From Modestobacter muralis (lineage in GTDB: Bacteria > Actinomycetota > Actinomycetes > Mycobacteriales > Geodermatophilaceae), in NCBI RefSeq assembly GCF_010682105.1, contig NZ_JAAGWH010000033.1, forward strand, positions 1 through 64,000: a stretch of 64,000 bases of DNA. Reading direction: 5' to 3'. Under the pieces are notes generated by a model, which worked only from the letters and a program-made list of their open reading frames with translations, did not search any database and had not been told where the DNA came from. Below, in pieces: positions 39,972-49,012 of the stretch. Made by a program: the position numbers and the translations under genes. The first letter of the stretch is position 1; each line of letters starts with the position of its first letter.

Positions 39972-41198
39972 GTGGTCGTCCCCGGTGCAGTGCCCCTGGT
40001 CAGCGGTGCCGACGTGGAGGCGGCCGCCCTGCTGCTCGCCGGCATCGTCCGGCGCACCCCACTGGAGCACTCCCGTGCGCTGGCCGACCGGGTCGGCGGT
40101 CCGGTGTGGCTCAAGTGCGAGAACCTGCAGCGGGCCGGCTCCTTCAAGATCCGCGGTGCCTACACCCGGATCGCCCGGCTCACCGACGCTGAGCGCGCCC
40201 GCGGGGTCGTCGCCGCCAGCGCCGGCAACCACGCCCAGGGCGTCGCGCTCGCCGCGCGCGAGCTGGGTGCGGCGGCGACGGTCTTCATGCCCGAGAGCGC
40301 GCCGCTGCCCAAGGTGGCCGCCACCCGTGGGTACGGCGCGGAGGCCCGGCTCGGTGGGGCGACGCTGACCGAGGCGATGGTGTCGGCGGTCGAGTTCGCC
40401 GCCGCCACGGGCAAGGTCTTCATCCACCCCTTCGACCACCCCGACGTCATCGCCGGGCAGGGCACCGTGGGTCTGGAGGTCCTCGAGCAGTGCCCCGAGG
40501 TCGCCACGGTCGTCGTCTGCACCGGCGGCGGCGGTCTGGTGTCGGGGATGGCGGCCGCGATCAAGGCCCGGCGTCCCGACGTCCGGGTGGTCGCCGTGCA
40601 GGCCGCCGCTGCTGCCGCCTTCCCCGCGTCGCTGGCCGCCGGGCACCCCGTGCAGCTGGCCGCCATGACCACCATGGCCGACGGCATCGCCGTCGCCGCA
40701 CCCGGCGACCTGACCCTGGCCCACGTCGCCGGCCTGGTCGACGACGTCGTGACCGTCACCGAGGGCGACCTGTCCCGGGCGCTGCTGTTCTGCCTCGAGC
40801 GGGCCAAGCTGGTCGTCGAGCCGGCCGGGGTCGCCGCGGTCGCGGCGGTGCTCGCCGACCCGGGTGCCTTCGCCCCGCCCGTGGTCGCGGTCGTCTCCGG
40901 CGGCAACATCGACCCGGTGCTGATGATGAAGGTCGTCCAGCACGGCATGACCGCGGCCGGCCGCTACCTGTCGCTGCGGGTGACGGTGCCCGACCGGCCC
41001 GGCTCGCTGGCCGGGTTGCTGCGCGAGCTGGCCGGGCTGCGGGCCAACGTCCTGTCCGTCGAGCACGAGCGGACGACGCCGGCGCTCGACCTCGGTGAGG
41101 TGCTGGTGGGCGTCCACGTGGAGACCCAGGGCCCCGACCACGCCCGCGACGTGCTTGCCGCCCTGTCCGCGGCCGGCTACCCGGTGAGCGTCGACTGA
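39972..41198 (+). CDS. ilvA: Threonine ammonia-lyase with ACT domain
   Basis: PLP-dependent deamination of threonine to 2-oxobutyrate. The 408-residue product has the PLP lysine in SFKIRGA (K59), AGNHAQGVA, the glycine-rich phosphate loop TGGGGLVSG and SGGNID. A C-terminal ACT domain (LRVTVPDRPGSLAGLLRELAGLRANVLSVEH) follows. The short single-ACT form is often catabolic or weakly regulated (TdcB-like/IlvA1), so the biosynthetic role is not certain. GTG 39972 has GAGGAT 6 nt upstream. Confidence 0.9.
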   Translation: MVVPGAVPLVSGADVEAAALLLAGIVRRTPLEHSRALADRVGGPVWLKCENLQRAGSFKIRGAYTRIARLTDAERARGVVAASAGNHAQGVALAARELGAAATVFMPESAPLPKVAATRGYGAEARLGGATLTEAMVSAVEFAAATGKVFIHPFDHPDVIAGQGTVGLEVLEQCPEVATVVVCTGGGGLVSGMAAAIKARRPDVRVVAVQAAAAAAFPASLAAGHPVQLAAMTTMADGIAVAAPGDLTLAHVAGLVDDVVTVTEGDLSRALLFCLERAKLVVEPAGVAAVAAVLADPGAFAPPVVAVVSGGNIDPVLMMKVVQHGMTAAGRYLSLRVTVPDRPGSLAGLLRELAGLRANVLSVEHERTTPALDLGEVLVGVHVETQGPDHARDVLAALSAAGYPVSVD

Positions 41199-41240
41199 CC
41201 CACCGATGAGTTCCCCCGGCGGCGCCGGTCCCCACCCCTG

Positions 41241-41266
41241 ACCCGCCGCCGCACCTGGCGGCGGGT
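41241..41266 (+). terminator. Terminator after ilvA
   Basis: ACCCGCCGCC (41241-41250) pairs perfectly with GGCGGCGGGT (41257-41266) around GCACCT. Confidence 0.65.
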
Positions 41267-41351
41267 GGACCGTGCGTCGTTGGAGGAGTGCTCATGCAAC
41301 GGACCCGCCGGGTCACCGGAAGACCCCGTGAGAAGTGTCGGCAGGGAGCCC

Positions 41352-41357
41352 TACCGT
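41352..41357 (+). promoter_or_regulatory. Leaderless -10 element of the first ABC operon
   Basis: TACCGT ends 7 nt before ATG 41365; no Shine-Dalgarno. Confidence 0.5.
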
Positions 41358-41364
41358 GCGCGGC

Positions 41365-42366
41365 ATGAACAACGCCGTCGTCGTCGAGGGGCTGGTCAAG
41401 CGCTTCGGGGAGAACACCGCGCTCGGTGGGGTCGACCTCACCGTGTCCGAGGGCACCGTCCTCGGGCTGCTGGGTCCCAACGGGGCGGGCAAGACCACCG
41501 TCGTCCGGATCCTCAGCACCCTGCTGCGCCCCGACGCCGGCCGCGCCGAGGTCAACGGCCTCGACGTCGTCACCCAGGCCGGCCAGGTGCGCGCCACGAT
41601 CGGGCTCACCGGTCAGTACGCCGCCGTCGACGAGTACCTGACCGGCCGGGAGAACCTGGAGATGGTCGGGCGGCTGTACCGGCTCAGCGCCAAGGAGTCC
41701 CGCACCCGGGCCGGGGAGCTGCTGGAGCGCTTCGACCTGGTCGACGCCGCCGGGCGTCCGGCCAAGACCTACTCCGGGGGCATGCGCCGCCGGCTCGACA
41801 TCGCCGCCTCGCTGATCGCCCGGCCACGGGTGCTCTTCCTCGACGAGCCCACCACCGGGCTCGACCCGCGCAGCCGGCTGGGCATGTGGGAGTTCATCGC
41901 CGACCTGGTCCACGACGGGACGACGATCCTGCTCACCACCCAGTACCTGGAGGAGGCCGACCGCCTCGCCGACCGGATGGTGGTCATCGACAAGGGCCGC
42001 GTCATCGCCCGCGGCACCGCCGACGAGCTCAAGGCCCAGGTCGGCGGCGAGCGGCTCGAGCTCACCGTGCGCACCGCCGAGCAACTGGCGGCGGTCAGCG
42101 AGGCGCTGCGGCCGCTGGCGCACGGCGAGCTGCAGGCCGACCCGCAGACCCGCCGGCTGTCGGTGCCGGTCACCGGCGGTACCGACACCCTCGCCGAGGC
42201 CCTCCGCCGGCTGTCCGGCGTCCGGGCCGAGATCCTCGACATCGGACTCCGCCGCCCCGACCTCGACGACGTCTTCCTCACCCTCACCGGCCACAGCGCC
42301 GAGGACGCCCAGCCGGCCGCCGATCCCGCCGAGCACGACACCGTCAGCGCAGGAGCCCCCCGATGA
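41365..42366 (+). CDS. ABC transporter ATP-binding protein, DrrA family
   Basis: A 333-residue ATPase of the ABC-2 drug-export type. Walker A GPNGAGKT, Q-loop LTGQYAAVDEYLT, signature YSGGMRRRLDIA, Walker B VLFLDEPTTGLDP, and the H-loop position carries Q (LLTTQYLEEAD), as in DrrA-type proteins. The DUF4162-like C-terminal domain ends in LDDVFLTLTGH. Its stop overlaps the permease ATG. Substrate unknown; relatives export antibiotics and lipids. Confidence 0.92.
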   Translation: MNNAVVVEGLVKRFGENTALGGVDLTVSEGTVLGLLGPNGAGKTTVVRILSTLLRPDAGRAEVNGLDVVTQAGQVRATIGLTGQYAAVDEYLTGRENLEMVGRLYRLSAKESRTRAGELLERFDLVDAAGRPAKTYSGGMRRRLDIAASLIARPRVLFLDEPTTGLDPRSRLGMWEFIADLVHDGTTILLTTQYLEEADRLADRMVVIDKGRVIARGTADELKAQVGGERLELTVRTAEQLAAVSEALRPLAHGELQADPQTRRLSVPVTGGTDTLAEALRRLSGVRAEILDIGLRRPDLDDVFLTLTGHSAEDAQPAADPAEHDTVSAGAPR

Positions 42367-43166
42367 CCACCCTGGCCGAGACCGTCTCCGACAGCATCGT
42401 CATCACCCGGCGCAACCTGATCAAGGTCAAGCGGGTGCCCGACCTGATCGTCGCCGCGACCCTCTCGCCGATCATGTTCGTGGTGCTCTTCCGGTACGTC
42501 TTCGGTGGCGCGATCAACCTGCCCGACGGCATCACCTACGCCGAGTTCCTGCTGCCCGGGATCTTCGCCCAGACGGTCATCTTCGGGTCCACGATCACCG
42601 GCGCGAGCCTCGCCGACGACATGCAGAAGGGCCTCATCGACCGGTTCCGGTCGCTGCCCATGTCGCGCTCGGCGGTGCTGATCGGCCGCACGGTCGCCGA
42701 CCTGGGGCTCAACGCCTTCTCCATCATGGTGATGGCGCTGACCGGGCTGGTCGTGGGCTGGCGGATCAACAGCTCGATCGCCGGGGCGATCGGCGGCTTC
42801 CTCATCCTGCTGGTCTTCGCCTACGCGATCTCCTGGCTCATGGCGCTGGTCGGGCTGCTGGTGCGCACCCCCGAGGTGGTCAACAACGCCAGCTTCATCG
42901 TGATCTTCCCGCTGACGTTCATCGCCAACACGTTCGTGCCGCTGGAGAGCTTCCCGACGGCGTTGCGGCGCTTCGCCGAGTGGAACCCGGTCTCCACGGT
43001 CACCCAGGCCTCCCGTGAGCTGTTCGGCAACATCCCGGCCAGCGCGCCGGAGCCCGCGGCCTGGTCGCTGCAGAACCCGGTGCTCTACACGCTGCTGTGG
43101 GCCGCCGCGATCCTCGCGGTGTTCATCCCGCTGTCGGTGCGGGCGTACCTGCGCAGCACGCGCTGA
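42363..43166 (+). CDS. ABC-2 type permease, DrrB family
   Basis: A 267-residue membrane protein with six helices. ABC-2 features are the conserved GLIDRFRSLPMSRSAVLIGR coupling region and PLTFIANTFVPLESFPTALR near the C-terminus. Coupled to the ATPase by an ATGA overlap, so the two form one exporter. Confidence 0.92.
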   Translation: MTTLAETVSDSIVITRRNLIKVKRVPDLIVAATLSPIMFVVLFRYVFGGAINLPDGITYAEFLLPGIFAQTVIFGSTITGASLADDMQKGLIDRFRSLPMSRSAVLIGRTVADLGLNAFSIMVMALTGLVVGWRINSSIAGAIGGFLILLVFAYAISWLMALVGLLVRTPEVVNNASFIVIFPLTFIANTFVPLESFPTALRRFAEWNPVSTVTQASRELFGNIPASAPEPAAWSLQNPVLYTLLWAAAILAVFIPLSVRAYLRSTR

Positions 43167-43202
43167 CGAAGGGCCTCGCTGTCCCGGCCACGTCCCGGGG
43201 CT

Positions 43203-43224
43203 CGTCCCGAGCACGCGAGGGACG
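43203..43224. repeat. Copy 2 of the intergenic palindromic repeat
   Basis: Matches 69-90 (core GTCCCGAGCWCGCGAGGGW). It lies in the 202-bp spacer 43167-43368, which also contains CTCGTCCC/GGGACGAG (43201-43226) and an outer pair CTCGCTGT/ACAGCGAG, giving a nested fold. No gene is seen there. Confidence 0.45.
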
Positions 43225-43368
43225 AGGAGGACGGGGTCCGTCCACTCGCGGCGGACCTCACAGCGAGCCCGACGGCGGGACTCGTGGCCGAGGCCGACGG
43301 CGGGGGCGTCGTGGCCGGCCGGTCGTCCAGGTGACGGCCGGCCGGGGTGCGGGGCGAAGATGGGGGCG

Positions 43369-45447
43369 ATGAGCACCGCTGAACCGGCCGCCGCGCCGGC
43401 ACCCGAGCCCCTGTCCCCGGCCAACCCGTTCGCGGCCCCCTCGACGCTGCCCTACGCGCTGCCGCCGTTCGCCGACATCACCCTCGAGCACTGCCGCGAG
43501 GCGCTGGTGGCCGGGATGGCGGCCCAGCGGGCCGAGGTCGCCGCGCTGCTCGCCGACCCGGCCGCTCCCAGCTTCGACAACACCGTGGTCGCCCTGGAGC
43601 GCTCCGGTGCGCTGCTGGGCCGGGCCGAGGCGGTCTTCTGGAACCTGTCGTCGTCGATGTCCAGCGACGAGCTGCGCGGGATCGAGCGCGAGGTGGCGCC
43701 GCTGTCGGCCGCGCACTCCGACGCGCTGCGGCTGGACCCGGCGCTGTTCGCCCGGATCGACGCCGTTCACGCCGGCCGGCACGAGGCCGGGCTGGACGAG
43801 GAGTCCCTGCGCCTGGTCGAGCGGTACCACCTGGACTTCGTGCTGGCCGGTGCCGGACTGGACGAGGCCGGGCGCGCGCAGCTCCGCGAGCTCAACCAGC
43901 GGCTGTCGGAGCTGTCCACCACCTTCGGGCAGAACCTGGTGGTGGCCACCGAGGCCGCCGCGGTGCTGGTCACCGACGCCGCCGAGCTCGACGGTCTGAG
44001 CCCGGCCGAGGTCGAGGCCGCCGCTGGGGCGGCCACCGAGCGCGGGCAGGAGGGCTTCCTGCTCACCCTGGTGCTGCCCTCCGGTCAGCCGGCGATGGCC
44101 AAGCTGCGCGACCGGGAGCTGCGGCACCGGCTGCACCAGGCCTCGCTCACCCGCGCGTCCTCCGGCGAGCACGACAACGGGCCGATCGCTGCGAAGATGG
44201 CCCACCTGCGCGCCGTCCGCGCCCGGCTGCTCGGGTTCGACACCCACGCCGACCTGATCGCCGCCGACCAGACCGCGCGCACCTCCGCCGCCGTCGACGA
44301 GCTGCTCGGTGCGCTGGTCGCGCCGGCGACGGCCAACGCGCACGCCGAGGCCGAGGTGCTCGCCGAGCTCGCCGCCGCCGACGGCGTCGAGCTGGCCGCC
44401 TGGGACTGGGCCTATTACTCCGAGCGGGTCCGCGCCGAGCGCTACGCCGTCGACAGCGGTGCCCTGCGGCCGTGGTTCGAGCTCGACCGGGTGCTCGTCG
44501 ACGGCGTCTTCCGGGCCGCCGAGCTGCTCTACGGCTACACGTTCACCCCGCGCCCGGACCTGCAGGGCTACCACCCCGACGTCCGGGTCTGGGAGGTGTT
44601 CGGGCCCGACGGCGCTGCGGTCGGGCTCTACCTCGGCGACTTCTTCGCCCGCGACGGCAAGCGCGGCGGGGCCTGGATGAGCTCCTTCGTCGACCAGTCG
44701 GAGCTGCTGGGCAACCGCCCGGTCGTCTTCAACTGCCTCAACGTGACCCGGGCCGCGGCCGGGCAGCCCACGCTGCTGACGATGTCGGAGGTCACCACCC
44801 TGTTCCACGAGTTCGGCCACGCGCTGCACGGGCTGTTCTCCGCCGTCACCTACCCGCGGTTCTCGGGCACCAGCGTGCCGCGCGACTTCGTGGAGTACCC
44901 CAGCCAGGTCAACGAGATGTGGGCGCTGTGGCCGGAGGTGCTCGCGCACTACGCCCGGCACGTCGAGACCGGTGAGCCGCTGGCGCAGGACGCCGTCGAC
45001 GCGATGGAGGCCGCCGCGCTGTGGGGCGAGGGCTTCGCCACCGTCGAGTACCTCGGCGCCACGCTGCTGGACCAGGCGTGGCACCGGCTCACCCCGGACG
45101 CCGAGGTCACCGACGCCCAGGCGTTCGAGGCCCGGGCGCTGGCCGACGCCGGCGTCGCCTTCGACCTGGTGCCCCCGCGCTACCGGTCGACGTACTTCCA
45201 GCACGTCTTCGCCGGCGGTTACTCAGCCGGCTACTACTCCTACATCTGGTCGGAGGTGCTGGACGCCGACACCGTGGAGTGGTTCAAGGAGAACGGCGGG
45301 CTGCGCCGGGAGAACGGCGACGTCTTCCGCGGCCGGCTGCTCTCCCGCGGCGGTTCGGTCGACCCGCTGGGTGCCTTCCGCGCGGTGCGCGGCCGGGACG
45401 CCGACACCGGCCCGCTGCTCCGCCGCCGGGGCCTCACCCCGGCCTGA
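43369..45447 (+). CDS. M3 family metallopeptidase (oligopeptidase/peptidyl-dipeptidase)
   Basis: A 692-residue zinc peptidase of the thimet oligopeptidase/Dcp clan. The zinc motif HEFGH is at residues 480-484 with the third ligand Glu509 in RDFVEYPSQ. The C-terminal FAGGYSAGYYSYIWSEVLDAD is the substrate-closing region of the family. It degrades short peptides in the cytoplasm. ATG 43369 has GAAGAT 7 nt upstream and no Shine-Dalgarno. Confidence 0.93.
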   Translation: MSTAEPAAAPAPEPLSPANPFAAPSTLPYALPPFADITLEHCREALVAGMAAQRAEVAALLADPAAPSFDNTVVALERSGALLGRAEAVFWNLSSSMSSDELRGIEREVAPLSAAHSDALRLDPALFARIDAVHAGRHEAGLDEESLRLVERYHLDFVLAGAGLDEAGRAQLRELNQRLSELSTTFGQNLVVATEAAAVLVTDAAELDGLSPAEVEAAAGAATERGQEGFLLTLVLPSGQPAMAKLRDRELRHRLHQASLTRASSGEHDNGPIAAKMAHLRAVRARLLGFDTHADLIAADQTARTSAAVDELLGALVAPATANAHAEAEVLAELAAADGVELAAWDWAYYSERVRAERYAVDSGALRPWFELDRVLVDGVFRAAELLYGYTFTPRPDLQGYHPDVRVWEVFGPDGAAVGLYLGDFFARDGKRGGAWMSSFVDQSELLGNRPVVFNCLNVTRAAAGQPTLLTMSEVTTLFHEFGHALHGLFSAVTYPRFSGTSVPRDFVEYPSQVNEMWALWPEVLAHYARHVETGEPLAQDAVDAMEAAALWGEGFATVEYLGATLLDQAWHRLTPDAEVTDAQAFEARALADAGVAFDLVPPRYRSTYFQHVFAGGYSAGYYSYIWSEVLDADTVEWFKENGGLRRENGDVFRGRLLSRGGSVDPLGAFRAVRGRDADTGPLLRRRGLTPA

Positions 45448-45454
45448 CCGCAAG

Positions 45455-45485
45455 CGGGCCCCGCGGACGACGTCCGAGGGGCCCG
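45455..45485 (+). terminator. Terminator after the M3 peptidase
   Basis: CGGGCCCC (45455-45462) pairs with GGGGCCCG (45478-45485), and inner CGGAC pairs with GTCCG; one internal mismatch separates the two stems. Confidence 0.7.
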
Positions 45486-45497
45486 TCGTCGCGGCTG

Positions 45498-45543
45498 CCT
45501 GCGGTCTTCCTGTCGCTCCTGCGGTCGGGCAGGACCGCAGGAG
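45498..45543 (-). terminator. Three-armed inverted repeat before the lipoprotein 3' end
   Basis: CCTGCGGTC occurs twice (45498-45506, 45518-45526) with a single partner GACCGCAGG (45533-45541). The nearer pair extends to a perfect 11-bp stem (45516-45526 with 45533-45543, loop GGGCAG). It can serve as a terminator for the minus-strand operon. Confidence 0.55.
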
Positions 45544-45568
45544 TGGGGGCGGGCCGGGGGAGCGAGGA

Positions 45569-45799
45569 TCAGTACACGTCGTCGACGTACTCCGGCGCCT
45601 CGCCGGCGGGGAAGTCCTCGTACCCCGGCGGTGGCTCCTCGCCGTCCGGGGCGCAGGCCAGTCCGGCGTCCGAGGGGTCCACGGTGCGCACCGGGTGCTC
45701 GCCGGAGCTGCAGACGCGCTCCCGGTAGGAGCACCCGCTCGTGCCCGCCGCCGCGAGCACCAGGAGCAGGACCAGCAGGGTCGTCAGGCGCCTGGACAT
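45569..45799 (-). CDS. Small secreted lipoprotein (SCO0607-like)
   Basis: A 76-residue protein. Signal peptide MSRRLTTLLVLLLVLAAAG with a lipobox ending TSGC; the mature part is CSYRERVCSSGEHPV ... GLACAPDGEEPPPGYEDFPAGEAPEYVDD. That pattern of CS.R..VC..GE.PV and EEPPxGY resembles a small actinobacterial lipoprotein family known from Streptomyces; the name is from memory and was not searched. Function unknown. It is downstream of greA and the RNHCP gene on the same strand. Confidence 0.75.
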   Translation of the reverse strand: MSRRLTTLLVLLLVLAAAGTSGCSYRERVCSSGEHPVRTVDPSDAGLACAPDGEEPPPGYEDFPAGEAPEYVDDVY

Positions 45800-45838
45800 G
45801 GCGCGCAGCCTACGAAGCCACCCCCGTGCCCGGTGACC

Positions 45839-46183
45839 TCAGAGCCAAGGGAGCCCGAGCACCAGGTCCAGGTCGTCGGGGGCGGCGCCGTCGCGCACCA
45901 ACCGGTTGGGCTGGCGGTGGCCGCAGGCGGTGCAGCGGTGCACCACCTGCCAGCCCTTGCCCGACTTCTCCACCAGGCCGATCGGCTCCATCAGCTGCCG
46001 GCACTCGCTGGCCCGGTCGCCGGGCAGCTCGTCGACGTGCAGCGACCACAGGCACCACGGGCAGTGGTTGCGGTAGTGGCCGTCGGTGTTGGCCGGCACC
46101 AGGGTCGAGCAGTGCCCGCAGACGAAGTCGGTGTTCTCCGCCCGTCGCCCGCGGGCCCGCCCGCCGTCCACCGTGCTGGTCAC
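45839..46183 (-). CDS. RNHCP domain protein
   Basis: A 114-residue zinc-ribbon-like protein. The motif YRNHCPWCLWSLHVD names the RNHCP family; CGHC near the N-terminus and CTACGH towards the C-terminus complete a set of paired cysteines likely to bind zinc. Function unknown. Its GTG lies 8 bp after the greA stop, so it is probably cotranscribed with greA. Confidence 0.88.
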   Translation of the reverse strand: MTSTVDGGRARGRRAENTDFVCGHCSTLVPANTDGHYRNHCPWCLWSLHVDELPGDRASECRQLMEPIGLVEKSGKGWQVVHRCTACGHRQPNRLVRDGAAPDDLDLVLGLPWL

Positions 46184-46191
46184 GCGCTCGA

Positions 46192-46698
46192 TCAGGGGAC
46201 GAACGGCTCGACGGCCAGGACCTTGACCGAGATCGTCTTGCCGTTGGGGGCGGTGTAGGTGACCGTTGCGCCCGGCTCGGCCCCGATGATCGCCGCGCCC
46301 AGCGCCGACTCGGGGGAGTAGACGGTGAGGTCGGTCGTGCCGGCGATCTCGCGCGAGCCCAGCAGGAACTTCTCGGTGTCGTCCTCGTCGCCGTCGAAGG
46401 CGATGGTGATGACCGTGCCGAGGGCGGCGTTGGTGGCCTCGGTGGGCGCGGCGCCGACCTGGGCCTTGCGCAGCAGGTCGGTGAGCTGGCGGATGCGGCC
46501 CTCGGCCTTGCCCTGCTCCTCGCGCGCCGCGTGGTAACCGCCGTTCTCCTTGAGGTCGCCCTCCTCGCGGCGGTCGTTGATCTCCTTGGCCATGGCCGGG
46601 CGGTTGGCGATCAGCTGGTCGAGCTCGGCCCGCAGCCGGTCATGGGCCTCCTGGGTCAGCCAGACGCCCTGGTCACGCTGGTCGGTGGGGGATCCCAC
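46192..46698 (-). CDS. greA: Transcription elongation factor GreA
   Basis: Rescues backtracked RNA polymerase by stimulating transcript cleavage. The 168-residue product has the coiled-coil N-terminal domain with the acidic tip ([25 protein letters not shown]) and the C-terminal FKBP-like domain ([21 protein letters not shown]). GTG 46698 is preceded by GGGAG with 6 nt spacing; an overlapping ATG upstream is out of frame. A hairpin (46721-46746) lies in its leader. Confidence 0.95.
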   Translation of the reverse strand: MGSPTDQRDQGVWLTQEAHDRLRAELDQLIANRPAMAKEINDRREEGDLKENGGYHAAREEQGKAEGRIRQLTDLLRKAQVGAAPTEATNAALGTVITIAFDGDEDDTEKFLLGSREIAGTTDLTVYSPESALGAAIIGAEPGATVTYTAPNGKTISVKVLAVEPFVP

Positions 46699-46720
46699 GG
46701 ATGACTCCCGGTGCTCATGA

Positions 46721-46746
46721 GAGGACCCCGTGCGACGGGGGTCCTC
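46721..46746 (-). promoter_or_regulatory. Hairpin in the greA leader
   Basis: GAGGACCCC (46721-46729) pairs perfectly with GGGGTCCTC (46738-46746). It would lie between the proposed greA promoter and start codon, so it may act as an attenuator. Confidence 0.45.
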
Positions 46747-46762
46747 TCTGGTCAATCCGGGC

Positions 46763-46768
46763 AACCTA
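46763..46768 (-). promoter_or_regulatory. Possible extended -10 of greA
   Basis: On the minus strand TGTTAGGTT contains TAGGTT preceded by TGn. Transcription would start near 46755, upstream of the hairpin. Confidence 0.4.
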
Positions 46769-46935
46769 ACACCGGCAGGTGACCGGGTGCAGCCGTCCGG
46801 TGGACGCCGACGTGGTGCGGGGCACACCGGGAAGGCCAGGGTGCCCGGCCGGAGAGCCCGGGGGAGGGGGATGATGGGAGGCCAGCAGCACGGCATCGAC
46901 GGGCACGGGCCCGACGGGCGCAGCGAGGAGAGAAC

Positions 46936-47823
46936 GTGACCGAACCGGACCAGTTGCGCCTGCTCGCGGTGCACGCCCACCCCGACGACGAGTCGAGCAA
47001 GGGCGCCGCGACCATGGCCAAGTACGTCGCCGAGGGCGTCCGCGTCCTGGTGGCCACCTGCACCGGCGGTGAGCGCGGCTCGGTGCTCAACCCGGCGATG
47101 GACCGCCCCGAGGTCTGGGAGCGGATGGCCGAGATCCGCGCGGCGGAGATGGACCGTGCCCGCGAGATCCTCGGCGTGGAGCAGGAGTTCCTCGGCTTCG
47201 TCGACTCCGGCCTGCCCGAGGGCGACCCGCTGCCCCCGCTGCCGGAGGGCTGCTTCGCGCTGGTGCCCCTCGAGGAGGCCGCCGCGCCGCTGGTCGAGCT
47301 GATCCGCCGCTTTAAGCCGCAGGTGATGACCACCTACGACGAGCGCGGCGGCTACCCGCACCCCGACCACATCAAGACCCACGAGATCTCGATGTATGCC
47401 TTCGAGGCCGCCGCCGACCCCGACCGGTACCCCGACCTGGGCGAGCCCTGGCAGGTCAGCAAGGTCTACTACCAGATGGGCTTCACCCTCCCGCGCACGA
47501 AGGCGCTGCACGAGGCGGTACTGGCCAACGGCGGTGAGTCGCCCTACACGGAGTGGCTGGCCACCTGGGACCCGGCCAACGACATCTCCCACCGGGTGAC
47601 CACGCGGGTGCCGTGCGCCGAGTACTTCCCGGTGCGTGACGCCGCGCTGATCGCCCACGCCACGCAGATCGACCCGACCGGACGCTGGTTCTCCGTGCCG
47701 CTGGACCTGCAGACGCAGACCTGGCCGACCGAGGACTACGAGCTGGTGCGCTCGGTGGTCGACGCCCCGACGCCCGAGGACGACCTGTTCGCCGGCGTCC
47801 GCACCTCCGAGCGCGTCTCGTGA
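46936..47823 (+). CDS. mca: Mycothiol S-conjugate amidase
   Basis: Zinc amidase that cleaves mycothiol conjugates, giving exportable mercapturic acids; specific to actinobacteria. The 295-residue product has the zinc motif AHPDDE at residues 14-19, GERGSVLN, and the second ligand block [11 protein letters not shown] near residue 139. It lacks features that would favour MshB, and its length fits Mca. GTG 46936 follows GAGGAGAG. The small membrane protein overlaps its stop. Confidence 0.92.
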   Translation: MTEPDQLRLLAVHAHPDDESSKGAATMAKYVAEGVRVLVATCTGGERGSVLNPAMDRPEVWERMAEIRAAEMDRAREILGVEQEFLGFVDSGLPEGDPLPPLPEGCFALVPLEEAAAPLVELIRRFKPQVMTTYDERGGYPHPDHIKTHEISMYAFEAAADPDRYPDLGEPWQVSKVYYQMGFTLPRTKALHEAVLANGGESPYTEWLATWDPANDISHRVTTRVPCAEYFPVRDAALIAHATQIDPTGRWFSVPLDLQTQTWPTEDYELVRSVVDAPTPEDDLFAGVRTSERVS

Positions 47824-48161
47824 CCGGGGCGTGGACGGTCCTGGCCGCTGCCCAGCAGCAGGTGCCCGAGGACGTCGGCAAGGCCGGCCCGCTGGGGCTG
47901 CTGCTGATGGTCGTGCTGCTCATCGTCGTCCTGGGGCTGGGCCGGTCGATGGGCCGGCACATCAAGCGCGTGCCGGTGAGCTTCGACCCGGCCGACCAGC
48001 CGGTGGCGGTGCCCGACAGCCCCGCGGAGCTGATCGACGGCCCGCGGTCGCGGCCGGCCCCGCAGCCGGGGCAGGAGCTGCTGGACACCCTGCGTCGGGC
48101 GCCGCTGGCCATCGAGCCGCCGCGCCCCGAGGACGACGGCCGGCCGCAGCCCCGGGGCTGA
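47820..48161 (+). CDS. Small membrane protein downstream of mca
   Basis: A 113-residue protein: external N-terminus, one TM ([19 protein letters not shown]), then a basic RHIKR stretch and a disordered Pro-rich cytoplasmic tail. The GTG overlaps the mca stop by four bases, so expression is coupled. A small protein of this type often follows mca in actinobacteria. Function unknown. Confidence 0.7.
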   Translation: MTGAWTVLAAAQQQVPEDVGKAGPLGLLLMVVLLIVVLGLGRSMGRHIKRVPVSFDPADQPVAVPDSPAELIDGPRSRPAPQPGQELLDTLRRAPLAIEPPRPEDDGRPQPRG

Positions 48162-48182
48162 CGGCCGGCCGCTGCCCGCGGT

Positions 48183-48743
48183 CTACCAGCGGTGCGCCAC
48201 GTCGATGACCAGTCGGTCACCGGCGGTGCCGGGGAGCACGAGGACCCGGAAGGGCAGCCTCGCGCGGGTCCCGACGGCGAGGGTTGTGTAGCCCTCGAAG
48301 CTCCCCGCCGACGCCACCTGGCGGAGCGTGCGGAAGCCGGTCACCGGCACCACGACACGCTCGTCGGGCACGTGCACGGTCGGCCTGCCGGCGGTGTCGT
48401 ACGCCGGTGCGTGCACCACGACCTGCAGCGCGGCGCCGCCGAGGACGCGCACCGGCGCTCCTGAGCCGTCCCGGTGGACGACCGGGACGTACCGGACGTC
48501 GTACCCACCGAGTGGGCGGCCGCGGAGGTCGACCACCAACCGGTCGAAGCAGGCGTGCTGCCCGGCGCGGACACCGGTCACGGCGACGCTGGCCGACGTG
48601 CCGGCGTCGGTCTCGGGGCTGGAGCCCCAGGTGAGGCCGCAGTACGGGGCCGCGGCCGTGGCAGGGCCGACGAGGCCCAGCACGGACCCCGCGCTCACGG
48701 CGAGGACGAGCAGGAGACGGGACAGGGGACGGGGACGGTTCAT
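48183..48743 (-). CDS. Secreted AMIN-like domain protein
   Basis: A 186-residue exported protein with a Sec signal peptide ending ATA-AA and a beta-rich domain that starts YCGLTWGSSPE. The conserved HACFDRLVVDLRG and GTAGDRLVIDVAHRW segments are typical of actinobacterial AMIN-like proteins, thought to bind cell-wall glycans. Two cysteines could form a disulfide. ATG 48743 has a perfect AGGAGG 6 nt upstream, unusually strong here, and a dyad (48761-48775) lies just upstream of that. Confidence 0.82.
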   Translation of the reverse strand: MNRPRPLSRLLLVLAVSAGSVLGLVGPATAAAPYCGLTWGSSPETDAGTSASVAVTGVRAGQHACFDRLVVDLRGRPLGGYDVRYVPVVHRDGSGAPVRVLGGAALQVVVHAPAYDTAGRPTVHVPDERVVVPVTGFRTLRQVASAGSFEGYTTLAVGTRARLPFRVLVLPGTAGDRLVIDVAHRW

Positions 48744-48760
48744 GGCGGACCTCCTGATGT

Positions 48761-48775
48761 GATGTGCGCCACATC
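48761..48775 (-). promoter_or_regulatory. Dyad upstream of the AMIN-like gene
   Basis: GATGTG-CGC-CACATC is a perfect dyad and overlaps a direct repeat of GATGTG. It sits 18 nt before the start codon and could be an operator. Confidence 0.45.
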
Positions 48776-48964
48776 AAGCGTCCTGCGACACGCCAGTCGG
48801 CACCAGGTGCCCGGGGGTGTGATGACCGCTGAACCCGCGCGTGCTCGTTGGTCACATCTCGTCGTCGTTGTCCACCACCGCCGTCGACGGTGGTCGCCGC
48901 GGGCCGTGCCCGACCGGTGACCGGCGGGTCCGCTGAGAGCGCAACGACGGAGCGGTCGACGACC

Positions 48965-48980
48965 TGATTACATGATTACA
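48965..48980 (+). promoter_or_regulatory. Tandem TGATTACA operator-like repeat
   Basis: TGATTACA occurs twice in a row, an AT-rich island in very GC-rich DNA, 33 nt before GTG 49013. It could be the -10 region, an operator, or both, for a gene that itself looks like a DNA-binding protein. Confidence 0.55.
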
Positions 48981-49012
48981 GTCGGGTCGTCCGCATCTGT
49001 CAGGAGGAACCC

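Noticed and set aside
41365-43166. Secondary-metabolite cluster around the DrrAB-like transporter
   Set aside because: No biosynthetic genes nearby; neighbours are ilvA and a peptidase.
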